A DNA stretch of 64,000 nt. It comes from Rugalucina vietnamica. Its lineage: Eukaryota > Mollusca > Bivalvia > Lucinida > Lucinidae. The notes below the pieces were generated by a model, which was given only the letters and a program-made list of their open reading frames with translations, ran no database searches and had not been told where the DNA came from. The DNA lies in the NCBI GenBank assembly GCA_964017185.1, contig OZ024874.1:50496856-50560855 (forward strand), given 5' to 3'. Shown here piece by piece: positions 1-12,900 of the stretch (position 1 is the first letter of the stretch; every line of letters starts with the position of its first letter). Made by a program: the position numbers and the translations under genes.

Positions 1-2869
1 GGTATATGATATATGAATGTATGTGTCAAGTCTTATTAGGATTGAAAGAGGATGAGGAGGGAAGCCAGGCCCCCCAACGCCTCTAGGGTCATATTTTCCT
101 GTACAGAATTGGCTATTTTCGACACTTTTAGGTCTACTGCTCCGAAACTAGCTCTTGTGCCAGGAAGCCGCTAGTACTGTGATAAATGTATATGTTATAT
201 ACAAGTATGTGGCAAGTCTCATCAGGATTGAAAGAGGATGAGATGGGTAGCCCGGGCTCCCAATGTCATGGGGTGTCAAAAATTCCATTTTCGAGAGTTT
301 TTGGTTTCCTGCTCCCAAACTAGCTCTTGTGCCAGGAAGCCGCTAGTACTACGACATAGATGTATAGTATATACACATATGTGGCAATTCTCATCAGGAT
401 TAAAAGAGGATGAGATGGGTAGCCAGGGCCCCAAATGTCATGGGGGGTGTCAAAAAATTCCATTTTCGATAGTTTTCGGTCTCCTGCTCCCAAACTAGCT
501 CTTGTGCCAGGAAGCCGCTAGTACTACGACATAGATGTATAGTATATACAAGTATGTGGCAAGTCTCATCAGGATTGAAAGAGGATGAGATGGGTAGCCA
601 GGGCCCCAAATGTCATGGGGGTGTCAAAAAATTCAATTTTCGATAGTTTTCGGTTTCCTGCTCCCAAACTAGCTCTTGTGCCAGGAAGCCGCTAGTACTA
701 CGACATAGATGTATAGTATATACAAGTATGTGGCAAGTCTCATCAGGATTGAAAGAGGATGAGATGGGTAGCCAGGGCCCCCAATGTCATGGGGGTGTCA
801 AAAAATTTCATTTTCGATAGTTTTCGGTCTCTTGCTCCCAAACTAGCTCTTGTGCCAGGAAGCCGCTAGTACTACGACATAGATGTATAGTATATACAAG
901 TATGTGGCAAGTCTCATCAGGATTGAAAGAGGATGAGATGGGTAGCCAGGGCCCCCAATGTCATGGGGGGTGTCAAAAAATTCCATTTTCGATAGTTTTC
1001 GGTCTCCTGCTCCCAAACCAGCTATTGTGCCAGGAAGCCGCTAGTGCTACGACATAGATGCATAGTATATACAAGTATGTGGCAAGTCTCATCAGGATTG
1101 AAAGAGGATGAGATGGGTAGCCAGGGCCCCCAATGTCATGGGGGGTGATAAAAAATCCATTTTCGAGAGTTTTCGGTCTCCTGCTCCCAAACTAGCTCTT
1201 GTGCCAGGAAGCCGCTAGTACTACGACATAGATGTATAGTATATACAAGTATGTGGCAAGTCTCATCAGGATTGAAAGAGGATGAGATGGGTAGCCAGGG
1301 CCCCCAATGTCATGGGGGGGGTGTAAAAGAATTCTATTTTCGATAGTTTTCCGTCTCCTGCTCCCAAACTAGCTCTTGTGCCAGGAAGCCGCTAGTACTA
1401 CTACATAGATGTATAGTATATACAAGTATGTGGCAAGTCTCATCAGGATTGAAAGAGGATGAGATGGGAAGCCAGGGCCCCCAATGTCATGGGGGTGTCA
1501 AAAAATTCCATTTTCGATAGTTTCCGGTCTCCTGCTCCCAAACTAGCTCTTGTGCCAGGAAGCAGCTAGTACTACGACATAGATGTATAGTATATACAAG
1601 TATGTGGCAAGTCTCATCAGGATTGAAAGAGGATGAGATGGGTAGCCAGGGCCCCCAATGTCATGGGGGTGTCAAAAATTCCATTTTCGAGAGTTTTCGG
1701 TTTCCTGCTCCCAAACTAGCTCTTGTGCCAGGAAGCCGCTAGTACTACGACATAGATGTATAGTATATACAAGTATGTGGCAAGTCTCATCAGGATTGAA
1801 AGAGGATGAGATGGGTAGCCAGGGCCCCAAATGTCATGGGGGGTGTCAAAAAATTCCATTTTCGATAGTTTTCGGTCTCCTGCTCCCAAACTAGCTCTTG
1901 TTCCAGGAAGCCGCTAGTACTACGACATAGATGTATAGTATATACAAGTATGTGGCAAGTCTCATCAGGTTTGAAAGAGGATGAGATGGGTAGCCAGGGC
2001 CCCCAATGTCATGGGGGTGTCAAAAAATTCCATTTTCGATAGTTTTCGGTCTCCTGCTCCCAAACTAGCTCTTGTGCCAGGAAGCTGCTAGTACTACGAC
2101 ATAGATGTATAGTATATACAAGTATGTGGCAAGTCTCATCAGGATTGAAAGAGGATGAGATGGGTAGCCAGGGCCCCCAATGTCATGGGGGTGTCAAAAA
2201 ATTCCATTTTCGATAGTTTTCGGTCTCCTGCTCCCAAACTAGCTCTTGTGCCAGGAAGCCGCTAGTACTACGACATAGATGTATAGTATATACAAGTATG
2301 TGGCAAGTCTCATCAGGATTGAAAGAGGATGAGATGGGTAGCCAGGGCCCCCAATGTCATGGGGGGTGTCAAAAATTCCATTTTTGAGAGCTTTCGGTTT
2401 CCTGCTCCCAAACTAGCTCTTGTGCCAGGAAGCCGCTAGTACTACGACATAGATGTATAGTATATACAAGTATGTGGCAAGTCTCATCAGGATTGAAAGA
2501 GGATGAGATGGGTAGCCAGGGCCCCCAAATGTCATGGGGGGTGTCAAAAAATTCCATTTTCGATAGTTTTCGGTCTCCTGCTCCCAAACTAGCTCTTGTG
2601 CCAGGAAGCAGCTAGTACTACGACATAGATGTATAGTATATACAAGTATGTGGCAAGTCTCATCAGGACTGAAAGAGGATGAGATGGGTAGCCAGGGCCC
2701 CCAATGTCATGGGGGGGGGTCCAAAAATTCCATTTTCGAGAGTTTTCGGTTTCCTGCTCCCAAACTAGCTCTTGTGCCAGGAAGCCGCTAGTACTACGAC
2801 ATAGATGTATAGTATATACAAGTATGTGGCAAGTCTCATCAGGATTGAAAGAGGATGAGATGGGTAGCC

Positions 2870-3240
2870 AGACGCCCCACTATGTCAGAGGGGGGTGCAA
2901 AAAAAATATTTTCGATATTTCTCGGTATCTTGCTCCCAAACTAGCTCTTGTGCCAGAAAGCCGCTTATACTGCAATAAAGGTATATGATATATGAATGTA
3001 TGTGTCAAGTCTTATTAGGATTGAAAGAGGATGAGGAGGGAAGCCAGGCCCCCAACGCCTCTAGGGTCATATTTTCCTGTACAGAATTGGCTATTTTCGA
3101 CACTTCTAGGTCTACTGCTCCGAAACTAGCTCTTGTGCCAGGAAGCCGCTAGTACTGTGATAAATGTATATGTTATATACAAGTATGTGGCAAGTCTCAT
3201 CAGGATTGAAAGAGGATGAGATGGGTAGCCCGGGCTCCCA
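2870..3240 (+). repeat. Divergent marker-monomer pair that defines higher-order units
   Basis: Two neighbouring monomers differ strongly from the canonical type. The first has CTATGTCAGAGG, TCTCGGTATC and GCTTATACTGCAATAAAGG. The second has CTCTAGGGTCATATTTTCC, CTGTACAGAATTGGC and GTACTGTGATAAATG. The pair recurs as a block. Anchored on GTACAGAATT, forward copies lie at 101, 3079, 6232, 10950, 16880, 18807, 21432, 22662, 24579, 25809, 27042, 30545, 31777, 33010 and 35293. Inverted copies lie near 40058, 41119, 42350, 43580, 44638, 46043, 47102, 48856 and 50783. Spacings are close to whole multiples of the monomer (7, 11, 15, 17, 18, 20, 27 and 34 units in the forward arm). Confidence 0.93.
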
Positions 3241-5232
3241 ATGTCATGGGGGTGTCAAAAATTCCATTTTCGAGAGTTTTTGGTTTTCTGCTCCCAAACT
3301 AGCTCTTGTGCCAGGAAGCCGCTAGTACTACGACATAGATGTATAGTATATACACATATGTGGCAAGTCTCATCAGGATTAAAAGAGGATGAGATGGGTA
3401 GCCAGGGCCCCAAATGTCATGGAGGGTGTCAAAAAATTCCATTTTCGATAGTTTTCGGTCTCCTGCTCCCAAACTAGCTCTTGTGCCAGGAAGCCGCTAG
3501 TACTACGACATAGATGTATAGTATATACAAGTATGTGGCAAGTCTCATCAGGATTGAAAGAGGATGAGATGGGTAGCCAGGGCCCCCAATGTCATGGGGG
3601 TGTCAAAAAATTCCATTTTCGATAGTTTTCGGTCTCCTGCTCCCAAACTAGCTCTTGTGCCAGGAAGCCGCTAGTACTACGACATAGATGTATAGTATAT
3701 ACAAGTATGTGGCAAGTCTCATCAGGATTGAAAGAGGATGAGATGGGTAGCCAGGGCCCCCAATGTCATGGGGGTGTCAAAAAATTTCATTTTCGATAGT
3801 TTTCGGTCTCCTGCTCCCAAACTAGCTCTTGTGCCAGGAAGCCGCTAGTACTACGACATAGATGTATAGTATATACAAGTATGTGGCAAGTCTCATCAGG
3901 ATTGAAAGAGGATGAGATGGGTAGCCAGGGCCCCCAATGTCATGGGGGGTGTCAAAAAATTCCATTTTCGATAGTTTTCGGTCTCCTGCTCCCAAACCAG
4001 CTATTGTGCCAGGAAGCCGCTAGTGCTACGACATAGATGCATAGTATATACAAGTATGTGGCAAGTCTCATCAGGATTGAAAGAGGATGAGATGGGTAGC
4101 CAGGGCCCCCAATGTCATGGGGGGTGACAAAAAAATCCATTTTCGAGAGTTTTCGGTCTCCTGCTCCCAAACTAGCTCTTGTGCCAGGAAGCCGCTAGTA
4201 CTACGACATAGATGTATAGTATATACAAGTATGTGGCAAGTCTCATCAGGATTGAAAGAGGATGAGATGGGTAGCCAGGGCCCCCAATGTCATGGGGGGG
4301 TGTAAAAAAATTCTATTTTCGATAGTTTTCCGTCTCCTGCTCCCAAACTAGCTCTTGTGCCAGGAAACCGCTAGTACTACTACATAGATGTATAGTATAT
4401 ACAAGTATGTGGCAAGTCTCATCAGGATTGAAAGAGGATGAGATGGGTAGCCAGGGCCCCCAATGTCATGGGGGTGTCAAAAAATTCCATTTTCGATAGT
4501 TTCCGGTCTCCTGCTCCCAAACTAGCTCTTGTGCCAGGAAGCAGCTAGTACTACGACATAGATGTATAGTATATACAAGTATGTGGCAAGTCTCATCAGG
4601 ATTGAAAGAGGATGAGATGGGTAGCCAGGGCCCCCAATGTCATGGGTGTGTCAAAAATTCCATTTTCGAGAGTTTTCGGTTTCCTGCTCCCAAACTAGCT
4701 CTTGTGCCAGGAAGCCGCTAGTACTACGACATAGATGTATAGTATATACAAGTATGTGGCAAGTCTCATCAGGATTGAAAGAGGATGAGATGGGTAGCCA
4801 GGGCCCCCAATGTCATGGGGGGTGTCAAAAAATTCCATTTTCGATAGTTTTCCGTCTCCTGCTCCCAAACTAGCTCTTGTGCCAGGAAGCCGCTAGTACT
4901 ACGACATAGATGTATAGTATATACAAGTATGTGGCAAGTCTCATCAGGTTTGAAAGAGGATGAGATGGGTAGCCAGGGCCCCAAATGTCATGGGGGTGTC
5001 AAAAAATTCCATTTTCGATAGTTTTCGGTCTCCTGCTCCCAAACTAGCTCTTGTGCCAGGAAGCCGCTAGTACTACGACATAGATGTATAGTATATACAA
5101 GTATGTGGCAAGTCTCATCAGGTTTGAAAGAGGATGAGATGGGTAGCCAGGGCCCCCAATGTCATGGGGGTGTCAAAAAATTCCATTTTCGATAGTTTTC
5201 GGTCTCCTGCTCCCAAACTAGCTCTTGTGCCA

Positions 5233-8200
5233 GGAAGCCGCTAGTACTACGACATAGATGTATAGTATATACAAGTATGTGGCAAGTCTCATCAGGATTG
5301 AAAGAGGATGAGATGGGTAGCCAGGGCCCCCAATGTCATGGGGGTGTCAAAAAATTCCATTTTCGATAGTTTTCGGTCTCCTGCTCCCAAACTAGCTCTT
5401 GTGCCAGAAAGCCGCTAGTACTACGACATAGATGTATAGTATATACAAGTATGTGGCAAGTCTCATCAGGATTGAAAGAGGATGAGATGGGTAGCCAGGG
5501 CCCCCAATGTCATGGGGGGTGTCAAAAATTCCATTTTTGAGAGCTTTCGGTTACCTGCTCCCAAACTAGCTCTTGTGCCAGGAAGCCGCTAGTTCTACGA
5601 CATAGATGTATAGTATATACAAGTATGTGGCAAGTCTCATCAGGATTGAAAGAGGATGAGATGGGTAGCCAGGGCCCCCAAATGTCATGGGGGGGTCAAA
5701 AAATTCCATTTTCGATAGTTTTCGGTCTCCTGCTCCCAAACTAGCTCTTGTGCCAGGAAGCAGCTAGTACTACGACATAGATGTATAGTATATACAAGTA
5801 TGTGGCAAGTCTCATCAGGATTGAAAGAGGATGAGATGGGTAGCCAGGGCCCCCAATGTCATGGGGGGGGGTCCAAAAATTCCATTTTCGAGAGTTTTCG
5901 GTTTCCTGCTCCCAAACTAGCTCTTGTGCCAGGAAGCCGCTAGTACTACGACATAGATGTATAGTATATACAAGTATGTGGCAAGTCTCATCAGGATTGA
6001 AAGAGGATGAGATGGGTAGCCAGACGCCCCACTATGTCAGAGGGGGGTGCAAAAAAAATATTTTCGATATTTCTCGGTATCTTGCTCCCAAACCAGCTCT
6101 TGTGCCAGAAAGCCGCTTATACTGCAATAAAGGTATATGATATATCAATGTATGTGTCAAGTCTTATTAGGATTGAAAGAGGATGAGGAGGGAAGCCAGG
6201 CCCCCCAACGCCTCTAGGGTCATATTTTCCTGTACAGAATTGGCTATTTTCGACACTTCTAGGTCTACTGCTCCGAAACTAGCTCTTGTGCCAGGAAGCC
6301 GCTAGTACTGTGATAAATGTATATGTTATATACAAGTATGTGGCAAGTCTCATCAGGATTGAAAGAGGATGAGATGGGTAGCCCGGGCTCCCAATGTCAT
6401 GGGGGTGTCAAAAATTCCATTTTCGAGAGTTTTTGGTTTCCTGCTCCCAAACTAGCTCTTGTGCCAGGAAGCCGCTAGTACTACGACATAGATGTATAGT
6501 ATATACACATATGTGGCAAGTCTCATCAGGATTGAAAGAGGATGAGATGGGTAGCCAGGGCCCCAAATGTCATGGGGGGTGTCAAAAAATTCCATTTTCG
6601 ATAGTTTTCGGTCTCCTGCTCCCAAACTAGCTCTTGTGCCAGGAAGCCGCTAGTACTACGACATAGATGTATAGTATATACAAGTATGTGGCAAGTCTCA
6701 TCAGGATTGAAAGAGGATGAGATGGGTAGCCAGGGCCCCAAATGTCATGGGGGGTGTCAAAAAATTCAATTTTCGATAGTTTTCGGTCTCCTGCTCCCAA
6801 ACTAGCTCTTGTGCCAGGAAGCCGCTAGTACTACGACATAGATGTATAGTATATACAAGTATGTGGCAAGTCTCATCAGGATTGAAAGAGGATGAGATGG
6901 GTAGCCAGGGCCCCCAATGTCATGGGGGTGTCAAAAAATTCCATTTTCGATAGTTTTCGGTCTCCTGCTCCCAAACTAGCTCTTGTGCCAGGAAGCCGCT
7001 AGTACTACGACATAGATGTATAGTATATACAAGTATGTGGCAAGTCTCATCAGGATTGAAAGAGGATGAGATGGGTAGCCAGGGCCCCCAATGTCATGGG
7101 GGGTGTCAAAAATTCCATTTTCGATAGTTTTCGGTCTCCTGCTCCCAAACTAGCTCTTGTGCCAGGAAGCAGTTAGTACTACGACATAGATGTATAGTAT
7201 ATACAAGTATGTGGCAAGTCTCATCAGGATTGAAAGAGGATGAGATGGGTAGCCAGGGCCCCCAATGTCATGGGGGTGTCAAAAATTCCATTTTCGAGAG
7301 TTTTCGGTTTCCTGCTCCCAAACTAGCTCTTGTGCCAGGAAGCAGCTAGTACTACGACATAGATCTATAGTATATACAAGTATGTGGCAAGTCTCATCAG
7401 GATTGAAAGAGGATGAGATGGGTAGCCAGGGCCCCAAATGTCATGGGGGGGTGTCAAAAAGTTCCATTTTCGATAGTTTTCGGTCTCCTGCTCCCAAACT
7501 AGCTCTTGTGCCAGAAAGCCGCTAGTACTACGACATAGATGTATAGTATATACAAGTATGTGGCAAGTCTCATCAGGATTGAAAGAGGATAAGATGGGTA
7601 GCCAGGGCCCCCAATGTCATGGGGGTGTCAAAAAATTCCATTTTCGATAGTTTTCGGTCTCCTGCTCCCAAACTAGCTCTTGTGCTAGGAAGCCGCTAGT
7701 ACTACGACATAGATGTATAGTATATACAAGTATGTGGCAAGTCTCATCAGGATTGAAAGAGGATGAGATGGGTAGCCAGGGCCCCCAATGTCATGGGGGT
7801 GTCAAAAAATCCATTTTCGATAGTTTTCCGTCTCCTGCTCCCATACTAGCTCTTGTGCCAGGAAGCCGCTAGTACTACGACATAGATGTATAGTATATAC
7901 AAGTATGTGGCAAGTCTCATCAGGGTTGAAAGAGGATGAGATGGGTAGCCAGGGCCCCCAATGTCATGGGGGTGTCAAAATTACATTTTCGAGAGTTTTC
8001 GGTTTCCTGCTCCCAATCTAGCTCTTGTGCCAGGAAGCCGCTAGTACTACGACATAGATGTATAGTATATACAAGTATGTGGCAAGTCTCATCAGGATTG
8101 AAAGAGGATGAGATGGGTAGCCAGGGCCCCCAATGTCATGGGGGTGTCAAAAAATTCCATTTTCGATAGTTTTCGGTCTCCTGCTCCCAAACTAGCTCTT

Positions 8201-9952
8201 GTGCCAGGAAGCCGCTAGTACTACGACATAGATGTATAGTATATACAAGTATGTGGCAAGTCTCATCAGGATTGAAAGAGGATGAGATGGGTAGCCAGGG
8301 CCCCCAATGTCATGGGGGGTGTCAAAAATTCCATTTTCGATAGTTTTCGGTCTCCTGCTCCCAAACTAGCTCTTGTGCCAGGAAGCAGCTAGTACTACCA
8401 CATAGATGTATAGTATATACAAGTATGTGGCAAGTCTCATCAGGATTGAAAGAGGATGAGATGGGTAGCCAGGGCCCCCAATGTCATGGGGGTGTCAAAA
8501 ATTCCATTTTCGAGAGTTTTCGGTCTCCTGCTCCCAAACTAGCTCTTGTGCCAGGAAGCCGCTAGTACTACGACATAGATGTATAGTATATACAAGTATG
8601 TGGCAAGTCTCATCAGGATTGAAAGAGGATGAGATGGGTAGCCAGGGCCCCCAATGTCATGGGGGGTGTCAAAAAATTCCATTTTCGATAGTTTTCGGTC
8701 TCCTGCTCCCAAACTAGCTCTTGTGCCAGGAAGCAGCTAGTACTACGACATAGATGTATAGTATATACAAGTATGTGGCAAGTCTCATCAGGATTGAAAG
8801 AGGATGAGATGGGTAGCCAGGGCCCCCAATGTCATGGGGGTGTCAAAAATTCCATTTTCGAGAGTTTTCGGTTTCCTGCTCCCAAACTAGCTCTTGTGCC
8901 AGGAAGCAGCTAGTACTACGACATAGATCTATAGTATATACAAGTATGTGGCAAGTCTCATCAGGATTGAAAGAGGATGAGATGGGTAGCCAGGGCCCCA
9001 AATGTCATGGGGGGGTGTCAAAAAATTCCATTTTCGATAGTTTTCGGTCTCCTGCTCCCAAACTAGCTCTTGTGCCAGAAAGCCGCTAGTACTACGACAT
9101 AGATGTATAGTATATACAAGTATGTGGCAAGTCTCATCAGGATTGAAAGAGGATGAGATGGGTAGCCAGGGCCCCCAATGTCATGGGGGTGTCAAAAAAT
9201 TCCATTTTCGATAGTTTTCGGTCTCCTGCTCCCAAACTAGCTCTTGTGCCAGGAAGCCGCTAGTACTACGACATAGATGTATAGTATATACAAGTATGTG
9301 GCAAGTCTCATCAGGATTGAAAGAGGATGAGATGGGTAGCCAGGGCCCCCAATGTCATGGGGGTGTCAAAAAATTCCATTTTCGATAGTTTTCCGTCTCC
9401 TGCTCCCAAACTAGCTCTTGTGCCAGGAAGCCGCTAGTACTACGACATAGATGTATAGTATATACAAGTATGTGGCAAGTCTCATCAGGATTGAAAGAGG
9501 ATGAGATGGGTAGCCAGGGCCCCCAATGTCATGGGGGTGTCAAAAATTACATTTTCGAGAGTTTTCGGTTTCCTGCTCCCAATCTAGCTCTTGTGCCAGG
9601 AAGCCGCTAGTACTACGACATAGATGTATAGTATATACAAGTATGTGGCAAGTCTCATCAGGATTGAAAGAGGATGAGATGGGTAGCCAGGGCCCCCAAT
9701 GTCATGGGGGTGTCAAAAAATTCCATTTTCGATAGTTTTCGGTCTCCTGCTCCCAAACTAGCTCTTGTGCCAGGAAGCCGCTAGTACTACGACATAGATG
9801 TATAGTATATACAAGTATGTGGCAAGTCTCATTAGGATTGAAAGAGGATGAGATGGGTAGCCAGGGCCCCCAATGTCATGGGGGGTGTCAAAAAATTCCA
9901 TTTTCGATAGTTTTCGGTCTCCTGCTCCCAAACTAGCTCTTGTGCCAGGAAG
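5233..9952 (+). repeat. 4.72-kb tandem duplication within D1, copy A
   Basis: This block aligns with 9,953-14,672 at an offset of 4,715-4,720 bp, the drift coming from G-run and A-run length changes. Private variants occur at matching places, such as CCAGAAAGCC near 5404 and 10119, the marker pair at 6232 and 10950, GAGCTTTCGG, AGATCTATAG and CTCATTAGG. It spans about 27 monomers. Confidence 0.85.
5245..5418 (+). repeat. Representative 174-bp canonical satellite monomer
   Basis: This is a typical unit, starting at TACTACGACATAGATG. In order it holds an AT-rich ATAGTATATAC block, GTGGCAAGTCTCATCAGG, the purine-rich TTGAAAGAGGATGAGATGGG, a C-run/G-run hairpin (CCCCCAATGTCATGGGGG), an A-run, two TTTTCG motifs ten bases apart, and CTCCCAAACTAGCTCTTGTG. 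Two common subtypes differ at linked sites. One has GATAG, six A's and TCTCCTGC; the other has GAGAG, five A's and TTTCCTGC. Confidence 0.95.
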
Positions 9953-12900
9953 CCGCTAGTACTACGACATAGATGTATAGTATATACAAGTATGTGGCAA
10001 GTCTCATCAGGATTGAAAGAGGATGAGATGGGTAGCCAGGGCCCCCAATGTCATGGGGGTGTCAAAAAATTCCATTTTCGATAGTTTTCGGTCTCCTGCT
10101 CCCAAACTAGCTCTTGTGCCAGAAAGCCGCTAGTACTACGACATAGATGTATAGTATATACAAGTATGTGGCAAGTCTCATCAGGATTGAAAGAGGATGA
10201 GATGGGCAGCCAGGGCCCCCAATGTCATGGGGGGTGTCAAAAATTCCATTTTTGAGAGCTTTCGGTTTCCTGCTCCCAAACTAGCTCTTGTGCCAGGAAG
10301 CCGCTAGTTCTACGACATAGATGTATAGTATATACAAGTATGTGGCAAGTCTCATCAGGATTGAAAGAGGATGAGATGGGTAGCCAGGGCCCCCAAATGT
10401 CATGGGGGGGGGTCAAAAAATTCCATTTTCGATAGTTTTCGGTCTCCTGCTCCCAAACTAGCTCTTGTGCCAGGAAGCAGCTAGTACTACGACATAGATG
10501 TATAGTATATACAAGTATGTGGCAAGTCTCATCAGGATTGAAAGAGGATGAGATGGGTAGCCAGGGCCCCCAATGTCATGGGGGGGGGGTCCAAAAATTC
10601 CATTTTCGAGAGTTTTCGGTTTCCTGCTCCCAAACTAGCTCTTGTGCCAGGAAGCCGCTAGTACTACGACATAGATGTATAGTATATACAAGTATGTGGC
10701 AAGTCTCATCAGGATTGAAAGAGGATGAGATGGGTAGCCAGACGCCCCACTATGTCAGAGGGGGGTGCAAAAAAAATATTTTCGATATTTCTCGGTATCT
10801 TGCTCCCAAACCAGCTCTTGTGCCAGAAAGCCGCTTATACTGCAATAAAGGTATATGATATATGAATGTATGTGTCAAGTCTTATTAGGATTGAAAGAGG
10901 ATGAGGAGGGAAGCCAGGCCCCCCAACGCCTCTAGGGTCATATTTTCCTGTACAGAATTGGCTATTTTCGACACTTCTAGGTCTACTGCTCCGAAACTAG
11001 CTCTTGTGCCAGGAAGCCGCTAGTACTGTGATAAATGTATATGTTATATACAAGTATGTGGCAAGTCTCATCAGGATTGAAAGAGGATGAGATGGGTAGC
11101 CCGGGCTCCCAATGTCATGGGGGTGTCAAAAATTCCATTTTCGAGAGTTTTTGGTTTCCTGCTCCCAAACTAGCTCTTGTGCCAGGAAGCCGCTAGTACT
11201 ACGACATAGATGTATAGTATATACACATATGTGGCAAGTCTCATCAGGATTGAAAGAGGATGAGATGGGTAGCCAGGGCCCCAAATGTCATGGGGGGTGT
11301 CAAAAAATTCCATTTTCGATAGTTTTCGGTCTCCTGCTCCCAAACTAGCTCTTGTGCCAGGAAGCCGCTAGTACTACGACATAGATGTATAGTATATACA
11401 AGTATGTGGCAAGTCTCATCAGGATTGAAAGAGGATGAGATGGGTAGCCAGGGCCCCAAATGTCATGGGGGGTGTCAAAAAATTCAATTTTCGATAGTTT
11501 TCGGTCTCCTGCTCCCAAACTAGCTCTTGTGCCAGGAAGCCGCTAGTACTACGACATAGATGTATAGTATATACAAGTATGTGGCAAGTCTCATCAGGAT
11601 TGAAAGAGGATGAGATGGGTAGCCAGGGCCCCCAATGTCATGGGGGTGTCAAAAAATTCCATTTTCGATAGTTTTCGGTCTCCTGCTCCCAAACTAGCTC
11701 TTGTGCCAGGAAGCCGCTAGTACTACGACATAGATGTATAGTATATACAAGTATGTGGCAAGTCTCATCAGGATTGAAAGAGGATGAGATGGGTAGCCAG
11801 GGCCCCCAATGTCATGGGGGGTGTCAAAAATTCCATTTTCGATAGTTTTCGGTCTCCTGCTCCCAAACTAGCTCTTGTGCCAGGAAGCAGTTAGTACTAC
11901 GACATAGATGTATAGTATATACAAGTATGTGGCAAGTCTCATCAGGATTGAAAGAGGATGAGATGGGTAGCCAGGGCCCCCAATGTCATGGGGGTGTCAA
12001 AAATTCCATTTTCGAGAGTTTTCGGTTTCCTGCTCCCAAACTAGCTCTTGTGCCAGGAAGCAGCTAGTACTACGACATAGATCTATAGTATATACAAGTA
12101 TGTGGCAAGTCTCATCAGGATTGAAAGAGGATGAGATGGGTAGCCAGGGCCCCAAATGTCATGGGGGGGTGTCAAAAAATTCCATTTTCGATAGTTTTCG
12201 GTCTCCTGCTCCCAAACTAGCTCTTGTGCCAGAAAGCCGCTAGTACTACGACATAGATGTATAGTATATACAAGTATGTGGCAAGTCTCATCAGGATTGA
12301 AAGAGGATAAGATGGGTAGCCAGGGCCCCCAATGTCATGGGGGTGTCAAAAAATTCCATTTTCGATAGTTTTCGGTCTCCTGCTCCCAAACTAGCTCTTG
12401 TGCTAGGAAGCCGCTAGTACTACGACATAGATGTATAGTATATACAAGTATGTGGCAAGTCTCATCAGGATTGAAAGAGGATGAGATGGGTAGCCAGGGC
12501 CCCCAATGTCATGGGGGTGTCAAAAAAATCCATTTTCGATAGTTTTCCGTCTCCTGCTCCCAAACTAGCTCTTGTGCCAGGAAGCCGCTAGTACTACGAC
12601 ATAGATGTATAGTATATACAAGTATGTGGCAAGTCTCATCAGGGTTGAAAGAGGATGAGATGGGTAGCCAGGGCCCCCAATGTCATGGGGGTGTCAAAAA
12701 TTACATTTTCGAGAGTTTTCGGTTTCCTGCTCCCAATCTAGCTCTTGTGCCAGGAAGCCGCTAGTACTACGACATAGATGTATAGTATATACAAGTATGT
12801 GGCAAGTCTCATCAGGATTGAAAGAGGATGAGATGGGTAGCCAGGGCCCCCAATGTCATGGGGGTGTCAAAAAATTCCATTTTCGATAGTTTTCGGTCTC

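Noticed and set aside
5355-5380. Possible CENP-B box around TTTCGATAGTTTTCGG
   Set aside because: TTCG and CGG are present but the spacing is one base off, and the central A and the last G are missing. It does not meet the core consensus.
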